A stretch of 64,000 bases of DNA from G965220205 sp965220205 (GTDB lineage: Bacteria > Chloroflexota > Dehalococcoidia > Lucifugimonadales > Australimonadaceae), in assembly GCA_965220205.1 (NCBI GenBank), contig OZ244812.1:2108001-2172000 (forward strand). Direction: 5' to 3'. Position numbers and translations under genes: made by a program. Shown one piece after another: positions 17,476 through 25,673 of the stretch. Numbering within the stretch: position 1 is the first letter of the stretch; the number at the start of each line of letters is the position of its first letter. The notes under the pieces are model-generated. The model had not been told where the DNA came from, searched no databases, and worked only from the letters and a program-made list of their open reading frames with translations.

Positions 17476-17741
17476 GAACCTCTGAACAAGGTTCGCCCCT
17501 CCTCAATCCTCCCCCGTAGGGGCCGTTGCGCAACTCTGCTTGACGACCGCTGTTCTTCCCGCCCACCCGCCCCAAACGTTGGTGTGGGGGACACCCCCAC
17601 GCCCCCGGCAGAGGGCTCAGCCCTCTGCACTCCCCATCGGGCGAGTACGAGAGCGGTCCCTACGAGTTATGCAAAGGTCTCCGTGGGGGAGGAGGCCGGA
17701 CTGGAGCGACCGACTGACCGACGAACTTGTTCAGAGGTTCC
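17475..17741. mobile_element. MITE, IS5-type ends, copy 4
   Basis: A 267-bp element with ends GGAACCTCTGAACAA and TTGTTCAGAGGTTCC, the best-matched pair in the window. CTA precedes it and CTAG follows it. The left CTA(G) supplies the TAG stop of the PPOX gene and the right CTAG supplies the stop of the minus-strand ImmA-like gene. The interior holds a copy (17536-17681) of a 150-bp repeat also found at 19782-19930 and 20088-20232. Confidence 0.85.
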
Positions 17742-18170
17742 CTAGGCTGAGAGCCCGACCAGCGAGCGCACGAGCGCTTCCTTCGCTGTGGGGATGCCGC
17801 AGCGCGACGCCAGGCCGCCGAGGCCCGCGGTCCGCGAGGCCGGGCCTCCGGCGAGCAACCCCGCCGCGAATTCTTCGGCTTGCCGCTCGGCCTTGAGCCG
17901 CGCGACCCACTGCCACGACTCGACGTAGAGGCTCGTGCCCGTGTGGAGCAGATGGTGGCCGACGGAGTGCGCCGTGAGCCAGCGCACCCACGGCTCGGGC
18001 AGGCGGTCGTCGATTCCGATAGTGCGCTCGACGATGACCTCGCGCACGCGCCCGGCGAACCGCCACGGCTCGACCTCGAGGCCGAGGTGCTCGAGGACCG
18101 GCCTCAACTCCGCGCCCGGCCCGATCCCCAGCTCGTCGGCGAGCGCGCAGCCTCGTTCGAACGATCTCAT
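17742..18170 (-). CDS. ImmA/IrrE-like metallopeptidase-fold protein, altered active site
   Basis: A 142-aa protein resembling ImmA/IrrE peptidases, which typically cleave a partner XRE repressor. The zinc helix reads LTAHSVGHHLLHTG, where the usual HExxH is HSVGH, so the catalytic Glu is replaced by Ser; the later AEEFAAGLL keeps the third ligand position. It may bind metal without cleaving, or be an active variant. I chose the ATG at 18170 because GGAGG lies at 18178-18182; the frame upstream runs into the IS481 end. The XRE gene at 19328-19687 is its natural upstream partner, now separated by IS481. Confidence 0.75.
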   Translation of the reverse strand: MRSFERGCALADELGIGPGAELRPVLEHLGLEVEPWRFAGRVREVIVERTIGIDDRLPEPWVRWLTAHSVGHHLLHTGTSLYVESWQWVARLKAERQAEEFAAGLLAGGPASRTAGLGGLASRCGIPTAKEALVRSLVGLSA

Positions 18171-18202
18171 CGCCGGTCCTCCGTGCTCGTCATTCATGTA
18201 GA

Positions 18203-19236
18203 TGTTAGGTAATTCGTTGACAGATTTGGCTGGAGAACGAGCCAGTCTGGAGGCGAAGATGCGCGACAACAGCACCGACCGCACCATCGAGCGGAACTAT
18301 GTTCAGAAGTGGCGGTTCCTCATCCGGGAGTACGAACAGGTCAAGGCCAAGAGCCACCCCAAGTTCCGCTTCGTCCAGGACTTCTACGCCTTCCATGGGA
18401 CCAACCGCCAGACCTTCGCCAAGTACTACAACCGCTATCGGCAGTCCGGCAACGGCGACGCCCTGCTGCCTGGCAAGCGGGGACCCCGTTGGAAGAGCCG
18501 CCGCACCCTCCCCTTCATCGAGGAGAAGGTGCTCGAGCTCCGGCGCAAGGGCATCAACCGCTACGAGATCTATGCCATACTCAGGCCGGTGCTGAAGTCC
18601 CACACGCCAGCGCCCTCGACCATCTACGCCATCGCCCAGCGCCACGGCCTGAACCGGTTGACCAAGCCCATGCGGGAGTCCAAGCGCCAGATCATCAAGA
18701 CCCGTGCCGGGGAGCTGGGCCACCTGGACTGCCACCACCTGAGCAAGGACCTGCTCGTGGGCGCCAGGCGGCGCTCCTACCTGGTGTGCGTGATCGACGC
18801 CTGCACCCGTCTGGCCTGGGCGGAGGTGGTGGACGACCTGAAGAGCCTGAGCGTCATGTTCGCGGCGCTGAAGAGCATCAACCTGCTGAACGCCGAGTAT
18901 GGAGTCCGGTTCGAGGCCATTCTCACGGACAACGGGGCCGAGGTGGCTTCGCCGGCCAACAAGGCCAACCACCCGATGGAGCGGATGTTCCAGGAGCTGG
19001 GCATCACGCACCGCTACACGCGGCCCTACCGGCCGCAGACCAACGGGAAGGTCGAGCGGTTCTGGCGGACGCTGAACGAGGACCTGCTGGACGAGACGAC
19101 GTTCGAGTCGGTGGAGGAGCTGAAGGAGGAGTTGATGCAGTACCTCGTCTACTACAACACCGCACGGCCCCACCAGGGCCTCGGGGGAAAGACCCCCCTC
19201 CAAACCCTGCAAAATCTGTCAACGAATTAGCTGACA
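18203..19236 (+). mobile_element. IS481-family insertion sequence
   Basis: A 1034-bp element bounded by inverted repeats. The left end TGTTAGGTAATTCGTTGACA and the complement of the right end TGTCAGCTAATTCGTTGACA match at 18 of 20 positions; both start with TGT as in IS481. It encodes one DDE transposase. I see no exact target duplication. It lies between an XRE regulator gene and an ImmA-like gene on the opposite strand, 32 bases upstream of the latter's start codon. Confidence 0.9.
18259..19230 (+). CDS. IS481-family transposase
   Basis: A 323-aa protein. The N-terminal part is helix-turn-helix (FYAFHGTNRQTFAKYYNRY; the STIYAIAQRHGLNR region). The C-terminal part is an rve integrase core with the DDE residues in GHLDCHHL (Asp), ILTDNGAEV (Asp) and NGKVERFWRTL (Glu). 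The ending YYNTARPHQGLGGKTPLQ is typical of the family. It starts at the ATG at 18259 with GGAGG at 18249-18253. The stop codon lies inside the right terminal repeat. The gene looks intact and could be active. Confidence 0.94.
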   Translation: MRDNSTDRTIERNYVQKWRFLIREYEQVKAKSHPKFRFVQDFYAFHGTNRQTFAKYYNRYRQSGNGDALLPGKRGPRWKSRRTLPFIEEKVLELRRKGINRYEIYAILRPVLKSHTPAPSTIYAIAQRHGLNRLTKPMRESKRQIIKTRAGELGHLDCHHLSKDLLVGARRRSYLVCVIDACTRLAWAEVVDDLKSLSVMFAALKSINLLNAEYGVRFEAILTDNGAEVASPANKANHPMERMFQELGITHRYTRPYRPQTNGKVERFWRTLNEDLLDETTFESVEELKEELMQYLVYYNTARPHQGLGGKTPLQTLQNLSTN

Positions 19237-19327
19237 CATACAATTCATCGTGGGGGGCAACGGCCATTGTCAGCGCCGCCGCGGCGCGCCGCCAGGGTCC
19301 GCTGTCACTGCAGGGCGGGGGGCTCGG

Positions 19328-19687
19328 TCAATCGGAGGAGCGCTTGAACCGCACGTAGCGGGCGAACTCCTTGACCTCGCCGAGCTCTTCTTCTGTGAGG
19401 TCGCCGAACTCGTAGAGGCGGGCAAGGTCGGTGGCGCGAACCGGGTTCTCGATCTCGTCCCGGGAGAGGTGGCCGGCCCGGAACAGGAGCTCGGACACCG
19501 GCAAGCCCATGGCCCCGGCGAGCTTCCTGAGGGTCGAGGGCCGCGGCACGTTCCCGTGGTTGAAGAGGGCGCTCAATGTCGTGTGCGTAATGCCGGCGCG
19601 CTGGGCGAGCGCGAGCGCCGAGCTGTGGTGCTCGTCGATCCACTGACGAATGAACGACGCGAGCTGTAGGGAGTCTGACGTTGCCAC
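19328..19687 (-). CDS. XRE-family transcriptional regulator
   Basis: About 119 aa. A helix-turn-helix domain spans about residues 8-68: LALAQRAGITHTTLSALFNHG followed by PRPSTLRKLAGAMGLPVSELL. The C-terminal half (RATDLARLYEFGDLTEEELGEVKEFARYV) is helical and probably dimerises. The start is the GTG at 19687. It lacks a Shine-Dalgarno and lies 7 bases behind a TACAAT box, suggesting a leaderless transcript. Without the IS481 element, the ImmA-like gene would begin about 120 bases downstream on the same strand, a classic regulator-peptidase pair. Confidence 0.85.
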   Translation of the reverse strand: MATSDSLQLASFIRQWIDEHHSSALALAQRAGITHTTLSALFNHGNVPRPSTLRKLAGAMGLPVSELLFRAGHLSRDEIENPVRATDLARLYEFGDLTEEELGEVKEFARYVRFKRSSD

Positions 19688-19694
19688 GCGTCGG

Positions 19695-19700
19695 ATTGTA
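19695..19700 (-). promoter_or_regulatory. -10 box of the XRE gene (probable leaderless start)
   Basis: TACAAT on the minus strand, preceded by TG, ends 7 bases before the GTG start at 19687. No ribosome site lies between. The -35 region is not convincing. Confidence 0.45.
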
Positions 19701-19740
19701 CACCATCGGTTGTCCGCGACACGCGGCTGTTCAGACTTGG

Positions 19741-20300
19741 AGAGAGGAACGTCTCTCGCCGACAGACGAGACCTTGCATGGCTGCTTGACGAGCGCTGTT
19801 CTTCCCACCCGCCCGCCCCAAACGTTGGTGTGGGGGACACCCCCACGCCCCTGGCAGAGGGCTCAGCCCTCTGCACTCCCCCCGCTGGGCGACTGCGAGA
19901 ACCGCCCCCAACGAGTTATGCAAAGGTCTCGCAGACGGGGAGAGGACTTTTGAGGCAATGACGGGGACGTGGCGTCAGGGGTGGGTTCCCGTGTCAAGCA
20001 CGAGAATGACGGAACGGGGCGCGGGTGTGTAGGCGGGCGGAGCGCGGCCCTCTCTCTAACTCCCCCCGCAGACGAGATCTTGCATAGCTGCTTGACGGCG
20101 CTGTTCTTCCCGCCCGCCCACCCGCAACGCTTGGTGGGGGACACCCCCACGCCCCCGGCAGAGGGCTTTGCCCTCTGCACTCCCCCATTGGGCGACTACA
20201 AGAGCCGCCGCTACGAGTTAGGCAAAGGTCTCCCGCGCGGCCCGCCGGGGGCGCATGGGTTCCCGTGTCAAGCACGAGAACGACGGAACGGGGCGGCGAC
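19741..20300. repeat. Repeat-filled gene-free region upstream of the terminase
   Basis: Two direct copies of a roughly 145-150-bp repeat lie at 19782-19930 and 20088-20232, both beginning CTGCTTGACG and ending near GCAAAGGTCTC. A third copy is inside the MITE at 17475-17741. Each contains GGGGGACACCCCCACGCCCC and CAGAGGGCT..GCCCTCTGCA hairpins. Between and after them lie cores of the dispersed repeat (TGTCAAGCACGAGAATGACGG at about 19992 and, as AGAACGACGG, 20276). Long open frames here are artefacts. Confidence 0.75.
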
Positions 20301-20412
20301 GCTGGTCGTCCGCGACACGCGGCGGTATCAGATGCGAGGCCTTGGAGAATGTCAGATAACTGTCAGTGATAGTCGTGATTATGCCAGAGCGCAACAGAGG
20401 AGGGTCACGCCA

Positions 20413-21780
20413 TTGCCGGACGGCGATCGAGGGAGCGAGGGGCCGGACGCCTCAGTCCTGCTTCAGTACGAGAACGACCCGCGGGGCTTTGTCGCGCAAG
20501 TGCTGGGCGGGACGGGCGAGCCGTACGCCAAGCAGGAGGAAATGCTCGACGCGGTTGCGACGCGCCGCAGGGTGACGGTGGTGGGCTGCAACGGCTCGGG
20601 GAAGGACTGGGCGGCGGCCCGCATTGTGCTCTGGTGGGTCGCGACGCGCCCGCGCGCGAAAACGATCGTCACGGGACCGACGCAGCGTCAGGTGGAGGAG
20701 GTGGTGTGGCGGGAGATGCGCATCGCCTACGCGACGGCGGCCGGGGCGCTTCCGGGACAGATGCACGCGTCGCGCTACGTGATCGACGATCAACGCTTCG
20801 CGCTCGGCTTCGCGACGGACCACCCGTACAACCTGCAGGGGTTCCACTCGCCGAGCCTGATGGTCGTGGTCACGGAAGCGCATGCGGTTGCTCAGGAGCA
20901 TATGAACGCGCTCAAGCGCCTCAACCCGAAGCTGGTGTTGCTGACGGGCAACCCGCTGACCGTGAGCGGAGAGTTCTATGACTCGCACCACGGCAACAGC
21001 ACGCTCTACGCCCAGATCGGGATCAGCGCGTTCGATACGCCGAACGTAGCGTCGGGCAGAAACGACGCCGTCCCGGGGATGCTCACGATGGAGGACGTCG
21101 AGGAGCGCCGCGTCGAGTGGGGCGAAGACCACCCGATGTACGTCGCGTCGATACTGGGGCAGTTCCCCGAGTCGCTGGAAGACACGTTGGTCTCGCGGAC
21201 GCAACTGAGCGACGCGGTGGAGCGGTGGCGCCTGACGGCGCCGGAATCGGGCAAGGAATGGGTGATGGGGGTGGACGTCGCCCGTTTCGGCGCGGACAAG
21301 TCGGTCCTGTGCCTGCGGCGCGGCGGACGGGTGGAGGAGATCGTGAGCCGTCGCGGGCTCAGCACGATGCAGCTGGCCGGACTCATCGTCGACCGACTGA
21401 AGCGCCACGACATCAGGGCGGTGTTCGTCGACGCGGCGGGCGTGGGCGGGGGCGTGGTCGACCGGCTGAAGGAGAACAACCATCCGGTGATCGAGGTGCA
21501 GGTAGGGGCGTCGTCGAGCAACTCGGAGCGGTACGCGAACCTGCGCGCCGAGCTGTTCTGGGAGCTGCGCCGGCGGTTCAGGGAAGGCGCGATCGCGATT
21601 CCCGACGATCCGGAGCTGGCAGGCCAGCTGCTGGCGATTCGATACGAGTACACGTCGAGCGGACAGGTCCAGCTCGAGAGCAAGAAGAAGATGAAGGCCC
21701 AGGGCGGCGCGTCGCCCGACAAGGCGGACGCGCTGGCGCTCGCGTTCATGGGAACGCCGTCGCTGGACGTTTGGATATAG
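20413..21780 (+). CDS. Phage terminase large subunit (HK97/GTA-type)
   Basis: About 455 aa. The N-terminal ATPase has the Walker A motif GCNGSGKDW (58-66) and a Walker B-like LMVVVTEAHA (149-158), with Thr where Asp is usual. The C-terminal RNase-H-like nuclease shows GVDVARFGADKS (D288), AVFVDAAGVGGGVVDRL and a late DKADALALAF. The enzyme packages and cuts DNA into a procapsid. I chose the TTG at 20413 with GAGGAGGG at 20396-20403; upstream sequence is repeat DNA. It heads the capsid module. Its TAG stop is followed one base later by a MITE. No small terminase subunit is visible. Confidence 0.85.
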   Translation: MPDGDRGSEGPDASVLLQYENDPRGFVAQVLGGTGEPYAKQEEMLDAVATRRRVTVVGCNGSGKDWAAARIVLWWVATRPRAKTIVTGPTQRQVEEVVWREMRIAYATAAGALPGQMHASRYVIDDQRFALGFATDHPYNLQGFHSPSLMVVVTEAHAVAQEHMNALKRLNPKLVLLTGNPLTVSGEFYDSHHGNSTLYAQIGISAFDTPNVASGRNDAVPGMLTMEDVEERRVEWGEDHPMYVASILGQFPESLEDTLVSRTQLSDAVERWRLTAPESGKEWVMGVDVARFGADKSVLCLRRGGRVEEIVSRRGLSTMQLAGLIVDRLKRHDIRAVFVDAAGVGGGVVDRLKENNHPVIEVQVGASSSNSERYANLRAELFWELRRRFREGAIAIPDDPELAGQLLAIRYEYTSSGQVQLESKKKMKAQGGASPDKADALALAFMGTPSLDVWI

Positions 21781-21781
21781 G

Positions 21782-21931
21782 GGAATCTCTGAACAGTCGC
21801 CGATGCCCTCAGCAGTGCGGAAGGGAGACTGGGCTCCCCCAATCCGTTCTGGAACCCCCCTTCGACAGGCTCGGGACAGGCTTCGACAGGCTCAGGGCGA
21901 ACGGATTGGGACGGAGTTATTCAGAGGTTCC
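21782..21931. mobile_element. MITE, IS5-type ends, copy 5
   Basis: About 150 bp with ends GGAATCTCTGAACAG and TTATTCAGAGGTTCC. It follows the terminase stop by one base, and TAGC (with CTAG overlapping the end) follows on the right. The interior is close to copy 1, with the ATGCCCTCAGCAG and GGCGAACGGATTGGG segments. It separates terminase from portal by about 230 bases. Confidence 0.82.
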
Positions 21932-22008
21932 TAGCCGCGAGGGCAGGCGCTAGCGGCGGAGAGGTCCGAGCAAAGAAGCCGGGAAGCTATGACAGGAGGT
22001 AACGAGAG

Positions 22009-23190
22009 ATGCTGAAGTCGATGCGGAGACTGTTCGAGACGCCGGCGCCGACGGAACGCGCGAACGCGCCGCTGGCGGTGGGCATGCGACTGTTGCAGCC
22101 CGACCGCGGCGTTGGCGGCGAGTGGCAGTCGCCGGTGTACGGCGAGTACTACGCCCGCAGCGCCGACGTGTACGCGGCGGTGAAGCTGCGGGGCGAGGCG
22201 GTGGCGCGGCCCCCGCTGGTCGTGCGGACGCGGGACGCGTCGGGAGTCTCGCGCGCCGCGCCGCCAAGCCACCCGGTGCAACATCTCCTCGATTCGGTCA
22301 ACCCGTTCTGGAGCAAGTCGGGGTTGCTCATCGCGACGGAGACGTACCTGTGCCTATGGGGCTCGGCGTTCTGGTTCCTCGGCCATTCGGAGCGGGCCGG
22401 GAGCGTTCCGGACGAGATATGGCCGCTCCGGCCGGACCGCGTGCGGGTGGTGCGCGACGCGAGGCGGTACATATCGGGGTTCGTGTACACGGAGGCGGGC
22501 CAGGACCTGCCGATGCTGCCCGAGGAGGTGGTCTGGTTCCGCTACTTCAACCCGTTGGAGGAGTTCTCGGGCCTCTCGCCGATGGCGGCGGCGCGGCTGA
22601 CGGCCGATATGGGCATGGACGCGCTCCGCTTCAATCGCGAGTTCTTCCGGAACGGGGCCCAGCCGCAGGACCTCGTCTTCCGGGCGCGAGGGCCGGTGAC
22701 CGACGACCAGGTGGCGGACTTCTACGCGCGGTTGGAGCAGCGGTTCACGGGTCCATCGCGGGCGCACCGGCCCATCGTCACGGGCGACGGGTGGGAGGTG
22801 CAGCGACTCGGCGTCAACCAGCGGGACATGGAATGGCTGGCGGGCCTGCGGTGGAGCTTGGAGGGCGTGGCGCGGGTGTTCGGCGTGCCGCTGCCGCTAC
22901 TCGAGGACTTCTCGCACGCGACGCTGAACAACGTGCGCGAGGCGCGTCGGATGTTCTGGGAGAAGACGATGGTCCCGGAGACGGTGTTCCTGACCGACGC
23001 GATCAACCAGGGGTTGCTGCCGCGCCTGGGCCCACAGGCGCAGGGCGCGGAGGTCGCGTTCGACCTGAGCGTCGTCGAAGCGCTCGGCGAGACGGAGTCA
23101 GAGCGAACGCGGCGGCACGTGGCGCTGGTCAACGCGGGGATCATGACGGTCGACGAGGCGCGCGCCGAGCGGGGTCTTGGCGCGGGCTGA
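22009..23190 (+). CDS. Phage portal protein (HK97 family)
   Basis: A 393-aa protein. Portal rings form the DNA entry vertex. Family marks are VYGEYYARSADVYAAVKLRGEAVA, the clip/stem region with IWPLRPDRVRVVRD, the VVWFRYFNPLEEFSGLSPMAAA motif, FFRNGAQPQDLVF and VFGVPLPLLEDFSHATLNNV before the C-terminal helices. The start ATG at 22009 has AGGAGGT about 10 bases upstream. It is complete and shows no frameshift. Downstream, the usual next gene (prohead protease) is displaced by about 3 kb of other genes. Confidence 0.9.
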   Translation: MLKSMRRLFETPAPTERANAPLAVGMRLLQPDRGVGGEWQSPVYGEYYARSADVYAAVKLRGEAVARPPLVVRTRDASGVSRAAPPSHPVQHLLDSVNPFWSKSGLLIATETYLCLWGSAFWFLGHSERAGSVPDEIWPLRPDRVRVVRDARRYISGFVYTEAGQDLPMLPEEVVWFRYFNPLEEFSGLSPMAAARLTADMGMDALRFNREFFRNGAQPQDLVFRARGPVTDDQVADFYARLEQRFTGPSRAHRPIVTGDGWEVQRLGVNQRDMEWLAGLRWSLEGVARVFGVPLPLLEDFSHATLNNVREARRMFWEKTMVPETVFLTDAINQGLLPRLGPQAQGAEVAFDLSVVEALGETESERTRRHVALVNAGIMTVDEARAERGLGAG

Positions 23191-23233
23191 GGGGTACAGA
23201 CCGGGAAGATGTGATAGAACCTCAGTGCTGGAA

Positions 23234-23249
23234 GTCCCCGCAAGGGGAC
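23234..23249 (+). promoter_or_regulatory. GNRA-tetraloop hairpin in the leader of the aldo/keto reductase
   Basis: GTCCCC-GCAA-GGGGAC, a six-pair perfect stem with a GCAA tetraloop, 30 bases before the next start codon. No T-tract follows, so it is an mRNA structure rather than a terminator. Confidence 0.45.
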
Positions 23250-23279
23250 GGTCAAGCGCGACCCGCGAGGGGAGGAATC

Positions 23280-24320
23280 ATGCGATATCGGGAAGTAGGG
23301 AACACGGGGATCCGCATATCCGAGATCGGGTTTGGCGGCGGCGGCAACGCCGGGCTCATGGTGCGGGGCAGCGCCGAGCAACAGCTGGACGCCATCGAGC
23401 GGGCCATCGAGTTGGGGATCAACTACTTCGACCAGGCCCCCGACTACGGCGACGGCGTCTCCGAGACGAACCTCGGCCGCGCGCTCAAGGAGCTGGGCGT
23501 TCGTCCGTACATCGGCACCAAGGTCGAGGTGCGAGCCGACAACCTCTCCGATATCGCGGGACACGTCGTTCGCTCCGTGGATGAGAGCCTCGACCGGCTC
23601 GGCGTGGAGTACGTCGACTTTCTCCAGATACACAACGGCCCGGTGTCCGAGCGTTCAGAGCTCTCGGGCCGCAGCTACACGCACCTGTGGATCGAGCACT
23701 ACTTGGGCCCCGGCGGCGCACTCGAGGGCATGCAACGGGTCCAGCGCGCCGGGAAGACCCGGCACATCGGTTTCATCACGCGGGGGAACGACGCCCCGGC
23801 GGCGCGGCGGCTCATCGACACGGGCGCGTTCAGCCTGATCAACGCGTCGGTGAACCTGTTCAACCCCTCCGCGTCGGTGCGGCCCTACGGGATGCGGCTG
23901 CGGGCGGACTACGGGGGAATCCTGGGCTACGCCGCGGACCACGGCGTGGGCGCCGCGATCTACAGTCCGCTCGCCGGGGGAGCCGTGACCGACAACGCGG
24001 CCGTCGGCGGTCCGCCGCACCCGTTGGGCCGCGGCGCCCGCGACCCCGAGAGCGGAGAGGTCGCGGCAGCGCAGTCGCGAGCGCTGCGGTTCCTCTCGCG
24101 GGCGCTGAGTCCCGACTCGCAGATGGACGACCATAGCCTCGCCGAGGCCGGCCTGCGATGGGTGCTGGCGCAGAAGGGCGTCACCGTGGCGCTCGGCGGA
24201 TTCTCCGACCGCCAACAGGTCGAGGAGAACGCCTCCTACTCCGGAAAGGGGCCCCTTTCCGAGGAGAACATGGCGCGCCTCGAACAGGCGTGGCGCGGGA
24301 ACTTCGGGTTGGACGGCTAG
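23280..24320 (+). CDS. Aldo/keto reductase inside the capsid module
   Basis: A 346-aa NADPH-type aldo/keto reductase with a TIM barrel. The catalytic tetrad is visible as D51 and Y56 in YFDQAPDYGDG, K81 in YIGTKVE and H118 in DFLQIHNG. The nucleotide-binding C-terminal part has VALGGFSDRQQVEEN. The start ATG at 23280 has GGGGAGG just upstream. It sits between portal and prohead protease, on the same strand, which is not a usual place for a metabolic gene. It may be cargo (a moron), or chromosome DNA inserted into a decaying prophage. Confidence 0.92.
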   Translation: MRYREVGNTGIRISEIGFGGGGNAGLMVRGSAEQQLDAIERAIELGINYFDQAPDYGDGVSETNLGRALKELGVRPYIGTKVEVRADNLSDIAGHVVRSVDESLDRLGVEYVDFLQIHNGPVSERSELSGRSYTHLWIEHYLGPGGALEGMQRVQRAGKTRHIGFITRGNDAPAARRLIDTGAFSLINASVNLFNPSASVRPYGMRLRADYGGILGYAADHGVGAAIYSPLAGGAVTDNAAVGGPPHPLGRGARDPESGEVAAAQSRALRFLSRALSPDSQMDDHSLAEAGLRWVLAQKGVTVALGGFSDRQQVEENASYSGKGPLSEENMARLEQAWRGNFGLDG

Positions 24321-24480
24321 GGCGTCTATCGTCAGCGCTATTCAGTGATGGCTCGCACGTCGGCTGAGTACGCCACACGCCAACGGAGGACGCCATGAGC
24401 CCCGGCCGCCTCGCAGCAATCGGCATGATCGCCGCACTCATGGGATTCGTGGCCTTCGGAATCGCCCGCGACTTGGCTAA

Positions 24481-25673
24481 GGAATCTCTGAACAAGTCTA
24501 TAGGTTGAGGCAGTATCCTGGCAGTCACCCAGTGGCGCCAGGGAGTGAAGCGATGATGGACCAACCGACCTTTGCAGACGTGGACTACGAGAGCAAGAAG
24601 CGCAAGACCCGCAGGGAGCGATTTCTCGAACGCATGGGCGGGCTGATCCCCTGGGAACGGCTGGAAGGGCGCATCCGTCCCTTCTACCCCACGGCGGGCC
24701 GGGGACGCCATCCGTATGCCCTGTCGGCGATGCTGCGGATTCACTGCGTGCAGCTGTTCTACAACCTCAGCGACCCCGGCATGGAGGACCTGCTGTACGA
24801 CGTGGAGTCGGTGCGGCGGTTCGTGGGCTTGAAGCTGTCGGAGCCGCTGCCGGACGAGACCACCATCCTGAACTTCCGTCATCTGTTGGAGGAGCACGAA
24901 CTGGGGGAGGGACTGTTCGCGGAGATCAAAGGGCATCTGGCGTCCCAGGGACTCCTGCTCCAGGAAGGGACAATCATGGACGCGAGCATCATCGAGGCGC
25001 CGTCGTCGACGAAGAATCGAGCGGGTGCGCGAGACCCGGAGATGCACCAAGTGAAGAAGGGGAACAGGTGGCATTTCGGGATGAAGGTGCACATCGGGGT
25101 GGACGCGGAGACGGGGGTGGTGCACAGCGTCGCGACGACGCCGGCCAATGTGAACGACGTGACGGAAGCGCACCGGTTGCTGCACGGCGGCGAGTCGCAG
25201 GTGTGGGGCGATGCCGGGTATCAGGGAGTCCAGAAGCGGGCGGAGCATCGGGGGCTGGAGGTGGAGTGGCAGGTGGCGATGCGACCGGGCCAACGTCGGC
25301 AGTTGGAGCCGGGAAGCCCTGAGGCGTTGGCGGAGAAGGGCAAGGCGTCGGTCCGGGCGAAGGTGGAGCATCCGTTCCTGTACGTCAAACGGCACTTTGG
25401 CTACGCCAAGGTCCGCTACCGGGGGCTGGCCAAGAACACGCAACGGCTGATGGTGCTGCTGGGGCTGGCGAACCTGATGAGAGCCCAGCGGTGCTTGGCG
25501 GCATGACGGAGGCGCAGTGGGTTCAGATCGGGGTTGGGAGCAGGGAATCCGCCCCAGCAGGGTCGGTAGAAGACCCCCAACAGCCCCGTTCACGGCACCA
25601 GCAGAGGGCTGCGAATCGCTGAAGAGCCCCCCACCAACACCACTCGGCCGACTGTGAGTTGTTCAGAGGTTCC
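24481..25673 (+). mobile_element. IS5-family insertion sequence with CTAA target duplication
   Basis: A 1193-bp element with ends GGAATCTCTGAACAA and TTGTTCAGAGGTTCC (14 of 15 matched). CTAA flanks both sides (24477-24480 and 25674-25677), a YTAR target typical of the IS5 group. It holds one transposase gene and a 167-base non-coding right part. Its ends are those of the short elements at 2181, 9801, 11540, 17475, 21782 and 63820, which it could mobilise. Confidence 0.95.
24553..25506 (+). CDS. IS5-family transposase
   Basis: A 317-aa DDE transposase. The N-terminal part FADVDYESKKRKTRRERF and LSAMLRIHCVQLFYNLSDPGMEDLLYD form the IS5 DNA-binding domain. The catalytic core has TIMDASIIEAP (Asp), WGDAGYQG (Asp) and, late, KVEHPFLYVKRHFGYAKVRYRG (Glu in the YREK-like region). 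It starts at the ATG at 24553, with ATG 24556 as alternative. The gene is intact, and the clean flanking duplication suggests recent insertion. Confidence 0.95.
   Translation: MMDQPTFADVDYESKKRKTRRERFLERMGGLIPWERLEGRIRPFYPTAGRGRHPYALSAMLRIHCVQLFYNLSDPGMEDLLYDVESVRRFVGLKLSEPLPDETTILNFRHLLEEHELGEGLFAEIKGHLASQGLLLQEGTIMDASIIEAPSSTKNRAGARDPEMHQVKKGNRWHFGMKVHIGVDAETGVVHSVATTPANVNDVTEAHRLLHGGESQVWGDAGYQGVQKRAEHRGLEVEWQVAMRPGQRRQLEPGSPEALAEKGKASVRAKVEHPFLYVKRHFGYAKVRYRGLAKNTQRLMVLLGLANLMRAQRCLAA

Noticed and set aside
17742..18287. Longer ImmA-like protein starting inside IS481
   Set aside because: The extra N-terminus is the IS end read backwards; the true start with GGAGG is at 18170.
19969..20412. 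Upstream extension of the terminase frame
   Set aside because: It runs through dispersed repeats. The terminase start with GGAGG is at 20413.
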